NCBI GenBank assembly: GCA_009693335.1
Contig: SHXK01000011.1
Location: 1 to 33,640 of the forward strand
Direction: 5' to 3'
Length of the DNA stretch: 33,640 nucleotides
From: Betaproteobacteria bacterium
Lineage (GTDB): Bacteria > Pseudomonadota > Gammaproteobacteria > Burkholderiales > SG8-39
Shown here: piece by piece, positions 1-7,876 of the stretch
Position numbering within the stretch: position 1 is the first letter of the stretch
Layout: each line of letters begins with the position of its first letter
Program-made: the position numbers and the translations under genes
Notes under the pieces: generated by a model
The model's input: the letters and a program-made list of their open reading frames with translations, nothing else
Told to the model about the DNA's origin: nothing
Database searches by the model: none

Positions 1-11
1 TTTGCGGGGTG

Positions 12-263
12 TTAACGACTTGAATTTCGAACGCTGCATCTGGCAGCCTCCCGGGATTTCCCCCGGGGGTACCGATGTACGCAGGCAAGCTCGTGTTCGC
101 GCAGGTGATGGAGTTCGCGCCGTGGCACGCGTTTCGCCGCTCGGTCACGGCCGCGCAGGTCGGGGGTGTAGGTCGGATGCTGCGGCGAAAACTGCGCTTG
201 CTGCAGCCGCCAGTCGGTGTGGGTGCAGGCGAAGCCGTACACGAAAACCAGAGGTTTGGCCAA
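12..263 (-). pseudogene. Broken alpha/beta hydrolase, N-terminal fragment
   Basis: The first about 45 residues (LVFVYGFACTHTDW, then PDLRG) match the start of alpha/beta-fold hydrolases: the strand leading to the oxyanion-hole G-F/H-G region, then the DLRG(HG) segment. After DLRG the frame loses all family resemblance and stops at residue 83. The nucleophile elbow and the rest of a roughly 250-residue enzyme are absent. One alternative frame stays open from about position 145 to the window edge, so a frameshift is possible, but I do not recognise that translation as hydrolase either. The start is TTG (reverse strand, 263), five bases after the DUF4340 gene stop, so it was probably the last gene of that operon. 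A chimeric sequence end is as likely as true decay. The substrate cannot be inferred. Confidence 0.45.
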
Positions 264-268
264 GGTGT

Positions 269-1345
269 TTACTTCTTCTTGACTTCTTTTTTGACCAGCA
301 GGTCGGCGCGCTTCTTGATGATGTCTTCGAGCTTGGCTTTCGGCACCAGGAGCGTGTAAGCGGCCAGTGCTTGCTCGCGCGGCAGGCGCTCGTTGATTTT
401 TTTCAGCCGTTCCTCCGCGTCCTTGCCCTCGGGCTTGGGCGCACCGGCAATGGTGACGCTGGCGTAATAGTTGTCGCCCGAGAGCTTGCCCAGTTTGAAC
501 GTGTAGTTGAGGCCGTCCAGGGTGGTGGCGGTAACCACCAGCGGTTTGTCCAGCCCGGTGTCCTCGGGTTTGGCATCCGCAGGCGCCACATCGGCGAGTT
601 CGATCAGGGAGAGTGAGTAGGACGCCGCGTTGGCCTTGCTACTATCGAGCTTTTCATCGCTGCGCGCACCGGCCAGCTTCCAGTCGGCGTTGTCGCCTGA
701 GCGCTCGATTTTCCAACTGCTGGCGGCGCCATCGTGATGCCGCACTTCCATGGTCTTTACTTTTTCGGCGGCGAAACCTGCCTTGCTGATCCAGTCGGCG
801 CTGTGGGTAGAGGCTTGCAGGAGCGGATCGGCGACCACCAGCACCCGCTGCTCGTCGTCCGGCAGCGCCACATAGCGCCCGTCGCCGTTGGCTTTTTCCG
901 CATTCTCCGGCTCGGACTTGAAGTATTTCCTGCCGGCAGTCAAGCGCGCCAGCGGCTTGCCGTCAACGCCGAGGAATTCGATAGCGGTGCCGCCAGCATC
1001 CAGTAGCAGCCGGGCGCGATCCTTTTCACCGACGGACTCGGACTGGCCGATTTTGAGGGCGATCGCTTTGACGACGAACTCGCGTACCTTGTCGACATCG
1101 GCGGGAAAGCCAGCGCGCTCGGCAATCGTCCAGCGCTCGTCTTTTCTGGCGATGGTGATCGCGGCTTTGGGCTGACGGATGGTGATGGCGGTCACTTCCG
1201 AGGCTTGTAGGCCTTTGAGCAGCGGCTGGCCGAGCACGCCCGCATCGGCGGGTTTGCGCGACCCCTGTTGCTCGCGCACCAGCAGCGCGCCGCCACCCAG
1301 CGCGATCAGCAGCACCACCAAGACCCCTGCAATGCGCGAATTCAT
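269..1345 (-). CDS. DUF4340 domain protein of a GldG-type ABC operon
   Basis: The 358-residue protein has one N-terminal membrane anchor (about residues 6-23, VLVVLLIALGGGALLV) followed by a large soluble domain, presumably periplasmic. It contains repeated beta-rich segments of the DUF4340 type (an early AITIRQPKAAITIARKDERW-like strand pair, a TGLDKPL segment, and a TFKLGKLSGDNYYASV strand later). It ends in a basic KKEVKKK tail. The start codon overlaps the stop of the upstream GldG-like gene by four bases (ATGA), so translation is probably coupled. Genes of this family usually follow the ABC ATPase, permease and GldG-like protein, as here. Its biochemical role is unknown. I infer it is an accessory component of the same envelope complex. 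Confidence 0.85.
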   Translation of the reverse strand: MNSRIAGVLVVLLIALGGGALLVREQQGSRKPADAGVLGQPLLKGLQASEVTAITIRQPKAAITIARKDERWTIAERAGFPADVDKVREFVVKAIALKIGQSESVGEKDRARLLLDAGGTAIEFLGVDGKPLARLTAGRKYFKSEPENAEKANGDGRYVALPDDEQRVLVVADPLLQASTHSADWISKAGFAAEKVKTMEVRHHDGAASSWKIERSGDNADWKLAGARSDEKLDSSKANAASYSLSLIELADVAPADAKPEDTGLDKPLVVTATTLDGLNYTFKLGKLSGDNYYASVTIAGAPKPEGKDAEERLKKINERLPREQALAAYTLLVPKAKLEDIIKKRADLLVKKEVKKK

Positions 1346-3216
1346 GCGGGGGCCTGCTGCCGGCGACGCTTCAGGAAGAACACCGCCAGCCCCAATAACA
1401 CCACTAGCAGGGGCATCAGGGCGATGTTCAGTGCCTTGGTCCAGAACACCAGCGACTCGGCATCCTGACGCAGGTTCTTGCGCAGTTCTTTCAGTTCTTT
1501 GCGGGTCTCGGTGACATTCTTGCGGAAATTATCGATCTCGACCTGCTGCTCCGGGGTCATCAGCTGGGCCGATTTTGCCCCTGCACCGCGCGCTTTTTGC
1601 AGCTCTTGCAGCTTGTCGGTGGTTTTCTGCAGCTGATCTTCGAGTGATTTCAGACGGCCGAAGTACTGCTTCTGCGCCTCGGCCTCCATCTCGCGCACCA
1701 CCGACAGTGGACGGAACGAGGTGGCGCGGCTGCGCAGCGAAGTGAGCGCGTCGCCCGCAGCAAACTGCTCGACCATGCTCTGCGCGAAAGCCAGGTTGCC
1801 GTTGGAGGGCACCACGATGCGCCGACCGAAGGCTTCCTGGATATCCACTGCGGCGCCGTCGTTGAGCATGTCCACGTCGGCGACCAGAACCACAGAGTTC
1901 TCGGCGACCGAGGTCTTGAGGGAGGCCTCCGCTTTCTTGGCGGCAGCTTTTTTATCCTGCGCATCAGGCAGGCCGTCGGGAAAGGCGGTCGTAAATTTTC
2001 CCGTCAGACGCACCGCGAGCGGTCGCGCCTGGTTGTCGGGCTGGAAGCCTTTCATCGCCGCTTCACCAGAGAGGGTCGAGACGACGTTGTCCACCAGCAT
2101 TGAATTGGGCGAGCTCTTGATGAGTTCGGTGACCTTCAATCCGTCCACTGGCTTCACCTCAAACGCGCCGCCGAAAGCGTAGAGCAGGGTCTCGATCTGG
2201 CTGGTGACCACATCGTCGCGATTGAGCGCGCTACGGTTGAGGGTCAGAACCGTCGGCGTATGACGCTGTCCCGCGCCCGAAGCGTAGACCACATCGGCCA
2301 GCACCTTGCCGGGATTCATTTCCAGGCCCCAGGCCTTAAACAGCTTGGGCAGACTGGAACTGGTGCCGCCGCCGCCGACCCCGGGCATCGGGCTTTGCTG
2401 CTGGTCAAAGTAGGCGTAGGGATCGACGAAGGCGATCAGTTTGCCGCCGCGTAGTACGAACTGGTCCAGCGCGTACTCCGTGGCGTCAGACAGGTCGCGT
2501 GGGTGGACCACCAGCAGGACCTTGATTTCCGGATCGATGGCTTGAGTGTGCAGTGGCACCGACTTGACGTTGAAGTCGCGTTTGAGCTCGTTGGCAAGCA
2601 CCCAGGGCTCGGAACTCTGGCGCGTCATCGGGTTGAATCGTTCGCCCAGGATCGGCAGCGCGCTCATCAGGCCGAGCACCGGACGCTCGGTGGTGGCGAC
2701 GCGCGCGATGGCGCGCGCCAGGTCGTACTCGAGCAGGCGCTCGCGTTGCGCCGACACGGCCGGGATCGATTGTTTGCGCTCGAGCTGGTTGACGGTCAGA
2801 CCGAGGTAAAACTGTTCGCCGGAAAACAGCTGCTGGGGTTCGATGCCGTCCAACTGCGCCGCGTCTTCGTCCTCGCTGTCGGGCTTGGGGTTGTAGAGCT
2901 CGATCACCAGGTTGCTGCCGGCGACCGACTTGAACTCGCGCACCAGATCCTCGAGGCGCTGCGCGAAGCTGCGCAGCGGCACCGGCATCGCCTGTTCGCC
3001 GCGCGAGATGTAGAGCTTCACCTTCACCGGCGACTCCAGGGCGCGCAGGAACTTCTTGGTGCCCTCGGAGAGGGTTTGGACTTTTCCTTCGGTCAGGTCA
3101 ATTTTTGTTTGTTGCAGCGAGACCAGATAGTTGGCCGCCACCAGGATCAGGAACAGGGCTACTAGCCCCACTGCCGAGTAAATCAGTGCCTCGTTCTTTT
3201 TCATGAGCGTTTTCAT
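1342..3216 (-). CDS. GldG-like ABC transporter auxiliary protein
   Basis: This is the auxiliary component of an uncharacterised ABC system related to the gliding-motility GldG/IflG family. From the chosen ATG (MKTLMKKNEAL) it has 624 residues. An N-terminal membrane helix (LIYSAVGLVALFLILVAANY) is followed by a periplasmic domain with the typical opening KIDLTEGKVQTLSEGTKKFL, then a long coiled-coil region (QLQKTTDKLQELQKARG and KNVTETRKELKELRKNL), a second membrane helix near the C-terminus and a basic KRRRQQ tail. The ORF track extends to 3522, but that part overlaps the permease gene and is a shadow. The start at 3216 overlaps the permease stop as ATGA, which supports it. An ATG four codons further in (3204) is an alternative. 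The substrate of the transporter is unknown. Confidence 0.85.
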   Translation of the reverse strand: MKTLMKKNEALIYSAVGLVALFLILVAANYLVSLQQTKIDLTEGKVQTLSEGTKKFLRALESPVKVKLYISRGEQAMPVPLRSFAQRLEDLVREFKSVAGSNLVIELYNPKPDSEDEDAAQLDGIEPQQLFSGEQFYLGLTVNQLERKQSIPAVSAQRERLLEYDLARAIARVATTERPVLGLMSALPILGERFNPMTRQSSEPWVLANELKRDFNVKSVPLHTQAIDPEIKVLLVVHPRDLSDATEYALDQFVLRGGKLIAFVDPYAYFDQQQSPMPGVGGGGTSSSLPKLFKAWGLEMNPGKVLADVVYASGAGQRHTPTVLTLNRSALNRDDVVTSQIETLLYAFGGAFEVKPVDGLKVTELIKSSPNSMLVDNVVSTLSGEAAMKGFQPDNQARPLAVRLTGKFTTAFPDGLPDAQDKKAAAKKAEASLKTSVAENSVVLVADVDMLNDGAAVDIQEAFGRRIVVPSNGNLAFAQSMVEQFAAGDALTSLRSRATSFRPLSVVREMEAEAQKQYFGRLKSLEDQLQKTTDKLQELQKARGAGAKSAQLMTPEQQVEIDNFRKNVTETRKELKELRKNLRQDAESLVFWTKALNIALMPLLVVLLGLAVFFLKRRRQQAPA

Positions 3217-3938
3217 CGGTTGCGCAGCACGATGCTGGTGGCGAACAGCGCAAAGCCGATCACCGACAGGAAATAAAGCAGGTCGCGGCTGTCGATCACA
3301 CCTTTCTGGAAACCATCGAAGTGGGTCACCACCGAGAACGCCGCCACCGTATCGATGAAAGCGGGGCTGGCCCAGCGCACCATCAGGTCGGTGACCGGAT
3401 TGAAGCCGGCCAGGATCAGGAACAGGCAGGCGACCACCGACAGGATGAAGGCCACCACCTGGTTGCGGGTCATCGCCGAGGTCAGGCAGGTGAGTGCGAG
3501 GTAGGCGCCGGCCAGAAACCAACTGCCCAGATACCCGGCGCAGATCATGCCGTTGTCCGGGTTACCCAGCACATTGGCGGTTACCGCTACCGGGAAGGTG
3601 AGTACGAGCGCTACGCCGAGGAAAATCCAGGAGGCGAGGAACTTGCCAAGAATCGCCTGCCAGGGGGTGATCGGCATGGTCATCAATAATTCAAGGGTGC
3701 CGGAGCGGCGCTCCTCGGCCCACAGACGCATGCCGACCGCGGGCACCAGAACCAGGTACAACCAGGGATGCCAGCCGAAGAACGCGCCCAGGCTCGCTTC
3801 GCCGCGCTCGAAGAACTGGCCGGCGGTAAAAGTGAAAAAGCCGGTGAGCAACAGGAAGATGACCAGAAACACGTAGGCCACCGGGGAGGTGAAATAGCTC
3901 CCCAGTTCGCGCTTGGCAATGACCAGGATGCTGTTCAT
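3213..3938 (-). CDS. ABC-2 type permease, GldF-like
   Basis: This 241-residue membrane protein has about six hydrophobic helices. It carries features of the ABC-2 permease family: an N-terminal IAKRELGSYFTSPVAYVF segment, and WAEERRSGTLELLMTMPIT, the cytoplasmic coupling motif found in GldF/NosY-type permeases. It starts within the last bases of the ATPase gene (ATGA overlap at 3935-3938) and overlaps the GldG-like gene downstream in the same way, so the ATPase, permease, GldG and DUF4340 genes form one tightly coupled operon. I infer that it forms the membrane channel with the neighbouring ATPase. Family members act in export or envelope remodelling, but the cargo here cannot be read from the sequence. 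Confidence 0.9.
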   Translation of the reverse strand: MNSILVIAKRELGSYFTSPVAYVFLVIFLLLTGFFTFTAGQFFERGEASLGAFFGWHPWLYLVLVPAVGMRLWAEERRSGTLELLMTMPITPWQAILGKFLASWIFLGVALVLTFPVAVTANVLGNPDNGMICAGYLGSWFLAGAYLALTCLTSAMTRNQVVAFILSVVACLFLILAGFNPVTDLMVRWASPAFIDTVAAFSVVTHFDGFQKGVIDSRDLLYFLSVIGFALFATSIVLRNR

Positions 3939-4648
3939 GCGTTCACCGTGTCGGGCAGGGTAATGCGGCGGAACACCTCGTCCAGCGGCCTGCCCAGTTC
4001 ATCCGGGGTGCCTTGAGCGACGATCTTGCCGCGGTCGATGATGATCGCGCGCGTGCAGGCGGCGTCCACTTCTTCCAGGATGTGGGTCGAGAACACCACT
4101 GCTTTGCTGCGCCCCAGTTCCTTGATCAGATTGCGGACTTCGTGTTTCTGGTTCGGGTCGAGGCCGTCGGTCGGTTCATCCAGCACCAGCACTGCCGGGT
4201 CGTGGATCAGCGCCTGCGCGAGGCAGGTACGGTGCCGGAAGCCCTTGGAAAGCGTATCGATGGACTGGTGCAGCACCGAGGCCAGGAAGCAGCGCTCTAC
4301 TGCGCGCCCGACCGCTTTGCGTTTCGCCGCGCCCGAGAGACCACGCAGCTCGGCGGCAAATTCGAGGAAACCGCGTACCGTCATGTCGGTATAAGCAGCG
4401 GCGTTCTCGGGCAGGTAGCCGATCAAGCGCTTGGCTGCCAGCGGCGACTCAACCACGTCATGGCCGCCCACGCTGACCGTGCCGCTGGTGGGCGCGTAGT
4501 AGCCGGTGATCATGCGCATGGTGGTGGACTTGCCCGAGCCGTTAGGCCCGAGAAAGCCGACCACTTCGCCGCGTTCGACATTGAACGAAATGCCGTCCAC
4601 AGCGCGTTTCGCGCCGAACGCCTTCATCAGGTTTTCGATCTTGATCAT
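3935..4648 (-). CDS. ABC transporter ATP-binding protein, GldA-like
   Basis: This is the 237-residue nucleotide-binding subunit of the ABC module. Visible motifs are Walker A GPNGSGKST (residues 34-42), a signature of the form LSKGFRHR (about 133-140, the variant of LSGGQ usual in this subfamily), Walker B VLVLDEP with the D-loop GLDPNQ, and the STH switch histidine. It is the first gene of the minus-strand operon and diverges from the Bug receptor gene across 82 bases. No strong Shine-Dalgarno sequence precedes the ATG. It couples ATP hydrolysis to the GldF-like permease encoded next to it. Function beyond that is unknown. Confidence 0.92.
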   Translation of the reverse strand: MIKIENLMKAFGAKRAVDGISFNVERGEVVGFLGPNGSGKSTTMRMITGYYAPTSGTVSVGGHDVVESPLAAKRLIGYLPENAAAYTDMTVRGFLEFAAELRGLSGAAKRKAVGRAVERCFLASVLHQSIDTLSKGFRHRTCLAQALIHDPAVLVLDEPTDGLDPNQKHEVRNLIKELGRSKAVVFSTHILEEVDAACTRAIIIDRGKIVAQGTPDELGRPLDEVFRRITLPDTVNA

Positions 4649-4704
4649 GGGGAGGTTCGAATTGCAGGGGGCGCATTATCGCCGAAAACCGCGCTGGAAT
4701 TAAA

Positions 4705-4730
4705 TAGAATAGGTTTTTAGGAGGAGTGCC
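4705..4730 (+). promoter_or_regulatory. Possible -10 box and ribosome binding site of Bug gene
   Basis: TAGAAT at 4705-4710 resembles a sigma-70 -10 box. It is followed by a strong Shine-Dalgarno AGGAGG ending seven or fewer bases before the ATG at 4731. No good -35 is seen at the right spacing. The ribosome binding site is convincing; the promoter call is weak. Confidence 0.4.
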
Positions 4731-5681
4731 ATGAAGATCCTTGCAGCCCTCGCCTTTTCCTTGCTGGCGCTGCCGGCTTGGGCGCAGCAATATCCGCTCA
4801 AGCCGGTGCGGATCATCGTGCCCTTCGCCCCGGGTGGTGGCTCTGACTTCATCGCGCGCTTCATGGCGCGGCGCTTGACCGAGACGCTAGGCTCGTCAGT
4901 GCTGGTCGAGAACAAACCGGGCGCGGGCGGCGTGCTGGGGATCGAAATCGGCGTCAAATCCCCAGCCGACGGCTATACGCTCACCCTGATTGCCTCCAGC
5001 TACACGGTCAACCCCAGCGTGTACAAGCTCAATTTCGATCCCGTCGGTGACATCACGCCGATCATCCAACTGTCGCAGGGGCCACTGCTGGTGGTGGCCA
5101 ATCCGGCGCTGCCGGTAAAGACCATCAAGGAATTGATCGCGCTGGCAAAAGCGAAGCCGGGGGCGGTCAATTTTGCCTCTTCTGGGCAGGGTAGCGTGAT
5201 CCACCTTGCCACCGAGTTGTTCGACAGCATGGCGGGCAGCAAGATGAATCACATCCCCTACAAGGGAACCGGTCCAGCGCTCACCGATACGATCTCTGGC
5301 CAGACGAATGTATTGTTCAGCAGTACCGCGGCCGCCATGCCGCACGTCAAGTCAGGCCGTCTCAGGGCCATTGCGGTGACGACCGCCAAGCGCATTCCTG
5401 CTTTGCCGGAAATTCCCACCATTGCCGAATCCGGCTTGCCCGGCTACGACGTTACCCTGTGGCATGGCCTGATCGGCCCGAAAGGCCTGCCGCGCACGAT
5501 CGTGGAGCGCATCAATGGGGACGTCACCAAAGCGCTCACGCTGAAAGAGACTGCCGATCAGCTGCAAAACGACGGTGTCGCGCCCGCCGGTGGCACGCCG
5601 GAACAGTTTGCGGCGCAGATCAAGATGGAAATTGGCATCTGGCGCAAAGTCGCGGCCGATGCCGGGGTCAAAGCAGAGTGA
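4731..5681 (+). CDS. Bug-family (TTT) periplasmic solute receptor
   Basis: This 316-residue receptor belongs to the Bug family, the periplasmic binding components of tripartite tricarboxylate transporters. It has a clear Sec signal peptide (MKILAALAFSLLALPAWA, cleavage before QQYP), then the family hallmarks: VRIIVPFAPGGGSDFIAR, VVENKPGAGG-type segment (here LVENKPGAGGVLG) and DGYTLTL. The ATG has a strong AGGAGG ribosome binding site. No TctA/TctB membrane genes are nearby, so it is one of the many orphan Bug receptors of betaproteobacteria. The CoA-transferase and CitE-like lyase genes immediately downstream overlap each other and suggest the ligand is a carboxylate that is activated to a CoA ester and cleaved. 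Ligand identity is not determinable from sequence. Confidence 0.92.
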   Translation: MKILAALAFSLLALPAWAQQYPLKPVRIIVPFAPGGGSDFIARFMARRLTETLGSSVLVENKPGAGGVLGIEIGVKSPADGYTLTLIASSYTVNPSVYKLNFDPVGDITPIIQLSQGPLLVVANPALPVKTIKELIALAKAKPGAVNFASSGQGSVIHLATELFDSMAGSKMNHIPYKGTGPALTDTISGQTNVLFSSTAAAMPHVKSGRLRAIAVTTAKRIPALPEIPTIAESGLPGYDVTLWHGLIGPKGLPRTIVERINGDVTKALTLKETADQLQNDGVAPAGGTPEQFAAQIKMEIGIWRKVAADAGVKAE

Positions 5682-6918
5682 TCTCCGGGTTGCCGCACTG
5701 AAGCAGCGAGACTACACGCCGCAGGCAAAGGGCACTCTCAACGGTGTGCGGGTGCTGGATCTCTCGCGCCTGTTCGCCGGCAACCTGCTGACCCAGGTGC
5801 TGGGCGATTTCGGCGCCGAAGTGATCAAGGTGGAGCCGCCGGCGGGGGACACGCTACGGGCTTGGCAGACGGCCGGGGTGGCGACGCACTGGAAAATTTT
5901 CGCCCGCAACAAGAAAAGCCTGTGCCTGGAACTGCGCCGACCTGAGGCGCGCGCACTGCTGTTCAAGCTGCTGCCCTCCGCGGCGATCTTCGTCGAGAGC
6001 TTTCGCCCCGGCACGCTGGAGGCGATGGATTTGAGCCCGGAAAAACTGTTGAAGAAAAACCCCAAGCTGGTTGTCGTGCGTATCTCCGGCTGGGGCCAGG
6101 ACGGGCCTTACAGCCGGCGTCCGGGATTCGGTACTTTGGTGGAAGGCATGTCGGGCTTCGCCGCGATCAACGGTTTCGCCGACCGCGAGCCGGTGCTGCC
6201 GCCGATGTACCTCGCCGACGGCATCGCTGGGCTGTACGGCGCTGCCGCGGTCATGATGGCGTTGCGCGAAGCCGAAAAAAAGGGTGGGCGCGGGCAGGTG
6301 ATCGACCTGCCGCTGCTCGATCCGCTGTTCGCCATCGTTGGACCGCAGGCGGCCATTTACCGCCTCACCGGCGAGGTGAAACCGCGCACCGGCAGTCGTT
6401 CGACCAATACCGCGCCGCGCAATGTCTATCGCTGCAAGGACGGCAAGTACGTCGGCTTGTCAGCTTCAATTCAGAAGATGGCCGAGCGCACCTTGCGTGT
6501 CATCGGTGGTGAAGATTTGGTGAACGATCCGCGCTACCGGACCAACGCCGGGCGTGTGAAGCATGTCGAGGAACTCGACGCCGTCATCGGCGCTTTCATC
6601 GCCCAGCGCACGCAGGCCGAGAACGTCGCCTTCTTCGAGAAGGCCGAAGTCACCATCGGCCCGATCTACGACGTGACGCAGATCGTCGCCGACCCGCATA
6701 TCCTCGAGCGCGAGTTGCTGGCCGATTATCCCGATGCCCAGATGGGCCAGTTCCCAATGCACCATGTGGTGCCGCGGCTGCTGGGCACCCCGGGTTCGAT
6801 CCGCACGCCGGCGCCGCGCCTGGGGGAGCACAACCAGGTTTTGCTTGCAGAACTGGGTTTGAAAAAAGATCAGATCAAAAACTTAATAGCGAAAGGCATC
6901 GTTGTCGGTGAAACCTGA
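5659..6918 (+). CDS. Class III CoA-transferase (CaiB/BaiF family)
   Basis: This protein belongs to the CaiB/BaiF (family III) CoA-transferases, which move CoA between carboxylic acids. It opens with GVRVLDLSRLFAGN, continues with the GAEVIKVEPPAGD nucleotide-loop region and RNKKSLCLEL, and has YLADGIAGLYGA, which contains the aspartate expected to form the acyl anhydride intermediate. The length of 419 residues from ATG 5659 suits the family. The start is uncertain: the ORF opens earlier inside the receptor gene, and ATG 5659 overlaps the receptor by 23 bases and lacks a good ribosome binding site. A CTG at 5698 is an alternative. The next gene is a CitE-like lyase overlapping by 17 bases. 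Such pairs make and cleave malyl-CoA or citramalyl-CoA in known pathways; the actual substrate is inference. Confidence 0.88.
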   Translation: MPGSKQSDLRVAALKQRDYTPQAKGTLNGVRVLDLSRLFAGNLLTQVLGDFGAEVIKVEPPAGDTLRAWQTAGVATHWKIFARNKKSLCLELRRPEARALLFKLLPSAAIFVESFRPGTLEAMDLSPEKLLKKNPKLVVVRISGWGQDGPYSRRPGFGTLVEGMSGFAAINGFADREPVLPPMYLADGIAGLYGAAAVMMALREAEKKGGRGQVIDLPLLDPLFAIVGPQAAIYRLTGEVKPRTGSRSTNTAPRNVYRCKDGKYVGLSASIQKMAERTLRVIGGEDLVNDPRYRTNAGRVKHVEELDAVIGAFIAQRTQAENVAFFEKAEVTIGPIYDVTQIVADPHILERELLADYPDAQMGQFPMHHVVPRLLGTPGSIRTPAPRLGEHNQVLLAELGLKKDQIKNLIAKGIVVGET

Positions 6919-7816
6919 TCTGCCAGTCTGGCGTTCGCTGCTGTATGTCCCGGTCAATGTCGAGAAATATGTGGAGAGGGCCCACACGCGCGGCGCTGAC
7001 TGCATTCAGCTCGACCTCGAGGACAGCGTGCCGGCGTCCGAGAAAGACCGGGCGCGCACGCTGGTGCCGGTGGCTGCGGCCAAGGTGCGGCGCGGCGGCG
7101 CCGATGTGGTGGTGCGCATCAATCGCCCGGATGCGCTGGCCGCGCGTGACCTCGAGGCGGCCATCTGCAGCGAGGTCAATGGCATCGCGGTGACCAAGGC
7201 CGAGAATCCCGCGCACCTGCAACGACTGGACGACATCGTCTCGCGCCTCGAGGCCCAGCGCGGCCTGCCGAATGGCCACACCCGCTTCATCGCCATGATC
7301 GAGACTCCGGCGGCGTTCTTCGAGATGCCGGCGATCGCGCGCGCGCTGCCGCGTCTGGTGGCGATGAACATCGGCGGCGAGGATTTCGCCCTGGAGAACG
7401 GCATGGAGCCCAATGAGGAGACGCTGCTGATGCCCAAGCAGCAGATGATCTTCGCCGCGCGCTCAGGCGGCCTGATGCCGCTCGGCTTCATCGCCAGCGT
7501 GGCGGCGTTCGGCGACTGGGAAGCCTTCGCTCGCATGGTGCGGCGCTCGCGCCAGTTCGGCTTCATGGGCGCTGGCTGCATCCATCCCGGCCAGGTGCCG
7601 ATCGTGAATCAGGAATACAGCCCCAACGCCGAAGCAGCGGCCTACGCGCAGCGCGTGATAGAGGAAAACGCCAAGGCCGAGGCCGCTGGCCGCGCCTCTT
7701 TCGCCATCGACGGCAAGATGATCGACGTGCCGGTGGTCGAGCGCGCACGGCGGTTGCTGGCGCGTCTTGCAGCGATCGAGGCGAGGGAGGCGAAAAAGCA
7801 GCAGGTCCCGGTGTAA
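6902..7816 (+). CDS. HpcH/HpaI aldolase family, CitE-like acyl-CoA lyase
   Basis: This 304-residue TIM-barrel protein belongs to the citrate lyase beta/malyl-CoA lyase family. It carries RSLLYVPVNVEKYVE at the N-terminus, QLDLEDSVP (acidic residues for Mg2+), VVRINRPD, AMIETPAAFFE and NIGGEDFALENGM. The family cleaves beta-hydroxyacyl-CoA thioesters such as citryl-, malyl- or citramalyl-CoA. Free-standing CitE-like proteins beside a class III CoA-transferase typically act on malyl-CoA or citramalyl-CoA, giving acetyl-CoA plus glyoxylate or pyruvate. The start is TTG 6902 (weak GAAAGG upstream) or GTG 6908. Both overlap the CoA-transferase end, so translation is coupled. No citrate lyase alpha or acyl-carrier subunit is present, which argues against true citrate lyase. 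Confidence 0.88.
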   Translation: MSVKPDLPVWRSLLYVPVNVEKYVERAHTRGADCIQLDLEDSVPASEKDRARTLVPVAAAKVRRGGADVVVRINRPDALAARDLEAAICSEVNGIAVTKAENPAHLQRLDDIVSRLEAQRGLPNGHTRFIAMIETPAAFFEMPAIARALPRLVAMNIGGEDFALENGMEPNEETLLMPKQQMIFAARSGGLMPLGFIASVAAFGDWEAFARMVRRSRQFGFMGAGCIHPGQVPIVNQEYSPNAEAAAYAQRVIEENAKAEAAGRASFAIDGKMIDVPVVERARRLLARLAAIEAREAKKQQVPV

Positions 7817-7832
7817 AGTCCTGGTGTAAAAT
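7807..7832 (+). repeat. 13-bp imperfect tandem repeat at gene end
   Basis: CCCGGTGTAAAGT is followed directly by CCTGGTGTAAAAT, matching at 11 of 13 positions. The first copy contains the TAA stop of the CitE-like gene. This looks like a small local duplication. The second copy contributes a TAAAAT that might act as a -10 box for the aldolase gene. Confidence 0.4.
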
Positions 7833-7876
7833 TTCCTTCGAATTTTTTCAGTTAACTTTCTGAAAAAGATCCCGCA

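Noticed and set aside
2-616. 204-residue plus-strand ORF at the window start
   Set aside because: It runs antisense to the DUF4340 gene and the hydrolase fragment, with no recognisable domain.
3217-3522. N-terminal extension of the GldG-like ORF
   Set aside because: It overlaps the permease coding region and has no GldG features; the ATGA overlap at 3213-3216 marks the real start.
6902-7816. Citrate lyase beta subunit CitE
   Set aside because: No CitD or CitF genes are nearby and the pairing with a class III CoA-transferase fits malyl-/citramalyl-CoA lyase better.
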